From the NCBI GenBank assembly GCA_947259865.1, contig CAMYNZ010000204.1, positions 1 through 6,881 of the forward strand: a DNA stretch of 6,881 bases. Direction: 5' to 3'. The translations under genes and the position numbers were made by a program. The notes under the pieces were generated by a model that saw only the letters and a list, made by a program, of their open reading frames with translations, made no database searches and had not been told where the DNA came from. Every line of letters starts with the position of its first letter. Position 1 is the first letter of the stretch. This DNA comes from an uncultured Desulfobacterales bacterium (GTDB taxonomy: Bacteria > Desulfobacterota > Desulfobacteria > Desulfobacterales > G020354645). Below are positions 6,045-6,881 of the stretch, piece after piece.

Positions 6045-6560
6045 ATGAAGCAGACAATTTCAATACTCAAAAATAAAGACGGAAACGCCATCGTAATCGC
6101 AATGATGGTCCTGGTTTTGTTGACGATTATCGGTACATCCGCCACGCGTAATACAACCGTTGAGCTGCAGATTGTTCGCAATGACATCGTGCATCGCGAG
6201 CAGGTCTACCGGGCGGAATCGGCCGCAATGGAAGGTTCCCAGTGGCTGCAAAATGCCACGGTCGCAACATTGGAAGATCTGGATCCATTGAATTTTATCA
6301 ATCAGGTTGACATCGATCTTACGGATTTGAATTTAAACGGAGCCGAGGACTGGAACAGCTGGGCCCAATCCGCCGCTGACCCGGGGGATGGGGGCGCCAC
6401 GGTTTTTACCGGCTATAAAATTGTCGATGAAACCGGACCGGTTGACCTGGGGGCAGCCACCAACCTGCATACCTACACGGTTTACGGGCTGTTTGATCGG
6501 CCTACCGGTAGGCATAGTGGACATGTGCTGATCGCCATCGGTTACAAAAAGAGATTTTAA
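6045..6560 (+). CDS. pilX: PilX-like minor pilin
   Basis: A 171-residue protein with the PilX N-terminal pattern. A basic leader ends at G13, then NAIVIAMMVLVLLTIIGTSA forms the helix, followed by TTVELQIVRND (37-47) and a conserved YRAESAAMEG (56-65). Position +5 after the predicted cleavage is not Glu, as is normal for PilX and GspK, which cap the tip complex. The head (about 66-171) is acidic and has a Gly/Asp-rich patch at 112-118. AAGGA (6030-6034) lies 10 nt before the ATG, and the gap after pilV is only 42 nt, so it belongs to the same transcript. Length agrees with the family. Confidence 0.9.
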   Translation: MKQTISILKNKDGNAIVIAMMVLVLLTIIGTSATRNTTVELQIVRNDIVHREQVYRAESAAMEGSQWLQNATVATLEDLDPLNFINQVDIDLTDLNLNGAEDWNSWAQSAADPGDGGATVFTGYKIVDETGPVDLGAATNLHTYTVYGLFDRPTGRHSGHVLIAIGYKKRF

Positions 6561-6566
6561 CAATGA

Positions 6567-6636
6567 GTTGCGAGTTACGGGTTGCGTGTTCCGTGTTCCG
6601 AGTTGCGAGTTACGAGTCACGATTTACGAGTTAGGA
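6567..6636 (+). repeat. Ten-unit heptamer array (GTTGCGA type) after pilX
   Basis: Ten consecutive in-phase 7-base units run from 6567 to 6636 with consensus GTTRCGA. Exact GTTGCGA units are at 6567 and 6602. GTT opens eight of ten units; the exceptions are GTC at 6616 and TTT at 6623. It is the same family as the inner arms at 3382-3452, and the array starts 7 bases after the pilX stop. The rest of this 233-nt spacer (6637-6793) holds a small hairpin and no convincing gene. Confidence 0.85.
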
Positions 6637-6751
6637 GAACCAATTAACGGAATGAAAATTTATCGAATAACAAATTTTGATTTTATGCATAACACGCGTT
6701 TAGACCTGCGGGGGATTAGCGGCAGGCAGATTCAAAAAATAGATCTCGTGG

Positions 6752-6771
6752 CCGTTTCAAGGGTGAAACGG
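6752..6771 (+). promoter_or_regulatory. Stable hairpin just upstream of the last ribosome site
   Basis: CCGTTTCA (6752-6759), loop AGGG, TGAAACGG (6764-6771) form a perfect 8-bp stem ending 6 nt before the GAAGGAG ribosome site of the final gene. There is no T tract after it, so it is not a rho-independent terminator. It could tune translation or mRNA stability of the downstream gene, or act as a DNA operator. Confidence 0.4.
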
Positions 6772-6793
6772 GCAGCGGAAGGAGAAATATAAC

Positions 6794-6881
6794 ATGTCAC
6801 CTTATTTTAAATTGAATTCAATTTCAAATTCGATGGTCAACAGAATATCACGGAAAGGAGTACTGGCCATCGCCTTCCTCT
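6794..6881 (+). CDS. N-terminus of an exported protein, probably PilY1 (cut by window edge)
   Basis: Only 29 codons are visible. GAAGGAG (6778-6784) lies 9 nt before the ATG. The peptide MSPYFKLNSISNSMVNRISRKG has several basic residues and is followed by VLAIAFL, the beginning of a hydrophobic stretch, which fits a long signal peptide. In minor-pilin operons the gene after pilX is usually pilY1, the large pilus-tip adhesin and calcium-binding protein, and that is the basis for the guess. The visible residues do not prove it. An internal ATG (codon 14) could be the real start, but it lacks a good ribosome site. Confidence 0.6.
   Translation, partial: MSPYFKLNSISNSMVNRISRKGVLAIAFL

Noticed and set aside
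6652..6792. Possible 46-residue plus-strand gene starting at ATG 6652, ending 1 nt before the next start
   Set aside because: The nearest AGGAG (6633-6637) is 14 nt away and belongs to the heptamer array. The peptide shows no recognisable motif, and longer versions start inside the repeat. It is more likely untranslated leader.

Overview
The window looks like chromosomal DNA of a Gram-negative bacterium with type IV pili. It is moderately AT-rich in the spacers and nearer GC-balanced in the genes. Several things together recall uncultured or sulfate-reducing Desulfobacterota: a run of minor pilins, a perfect sigma-54 (-24/-12) promoter in front of them, spacers full of short degenerate tandem repeats, and a dispersed palindromic element. 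This taxonomic guess is inference from style, not from a marker gene.

Layout. Positions 1-70 hold a heptanucleotide repeat array. A good sigma-70 promoter (86-114) precedes a complete GspE/PilB-family secretion ATPase (214-2025, +). Convergent to it, 68 bp away, is an exported LysM-domain protein (2094-3230, -) with its own sigma-70 promoter at 3283-3312. An 835-bp spacer (3231-4065) carries, in order: the LysM promoter, a nested inverted repeat built of octamer and heptamer arrays (3356-3512), a mobile-looking palindromic element (3577-3757), an AT-rich stretch with three palindromes (3799-3938), and the sigma-54 promoter (3991-4005). From 4066 to the right edge runs a plus-strand minor-pilin operon: a FimT/GspH-like pseudopilin, a PilW-like pilin with dockerin-like calcium loops, PilV, PilX, and the first 29 codons of an exported protein that sits where PilY1 usually sits. 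Ten-unit heptamer arrays lie between pilW and pilV and between pilX and the last gene.

How the genes fit together. Minor pilins FimT/PilV/PilW/PilX and PilY1 form the initiating and tip complex of a type IV pilus. An assembly ATPase of the GspE/PilB family powers pilin polymerisation, although the ATPase here is closer in motifs to GspE/MshE than to classical PilB and is transcribed separately. The LysM protein probably binds peptidoglycan in the periplasm; a link to the pilus machine is suggested only by proximity.

The least ordinary content is in the spacers: in-phase 7-nt arrays of several sequence families sharing a G-N-T skeleton, and a palindrome whose two arms differ only by compensatory base-pair changes. 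I found no tRNA, rRNA, CRISPR array, transposase or convincing rho-independent terminator.
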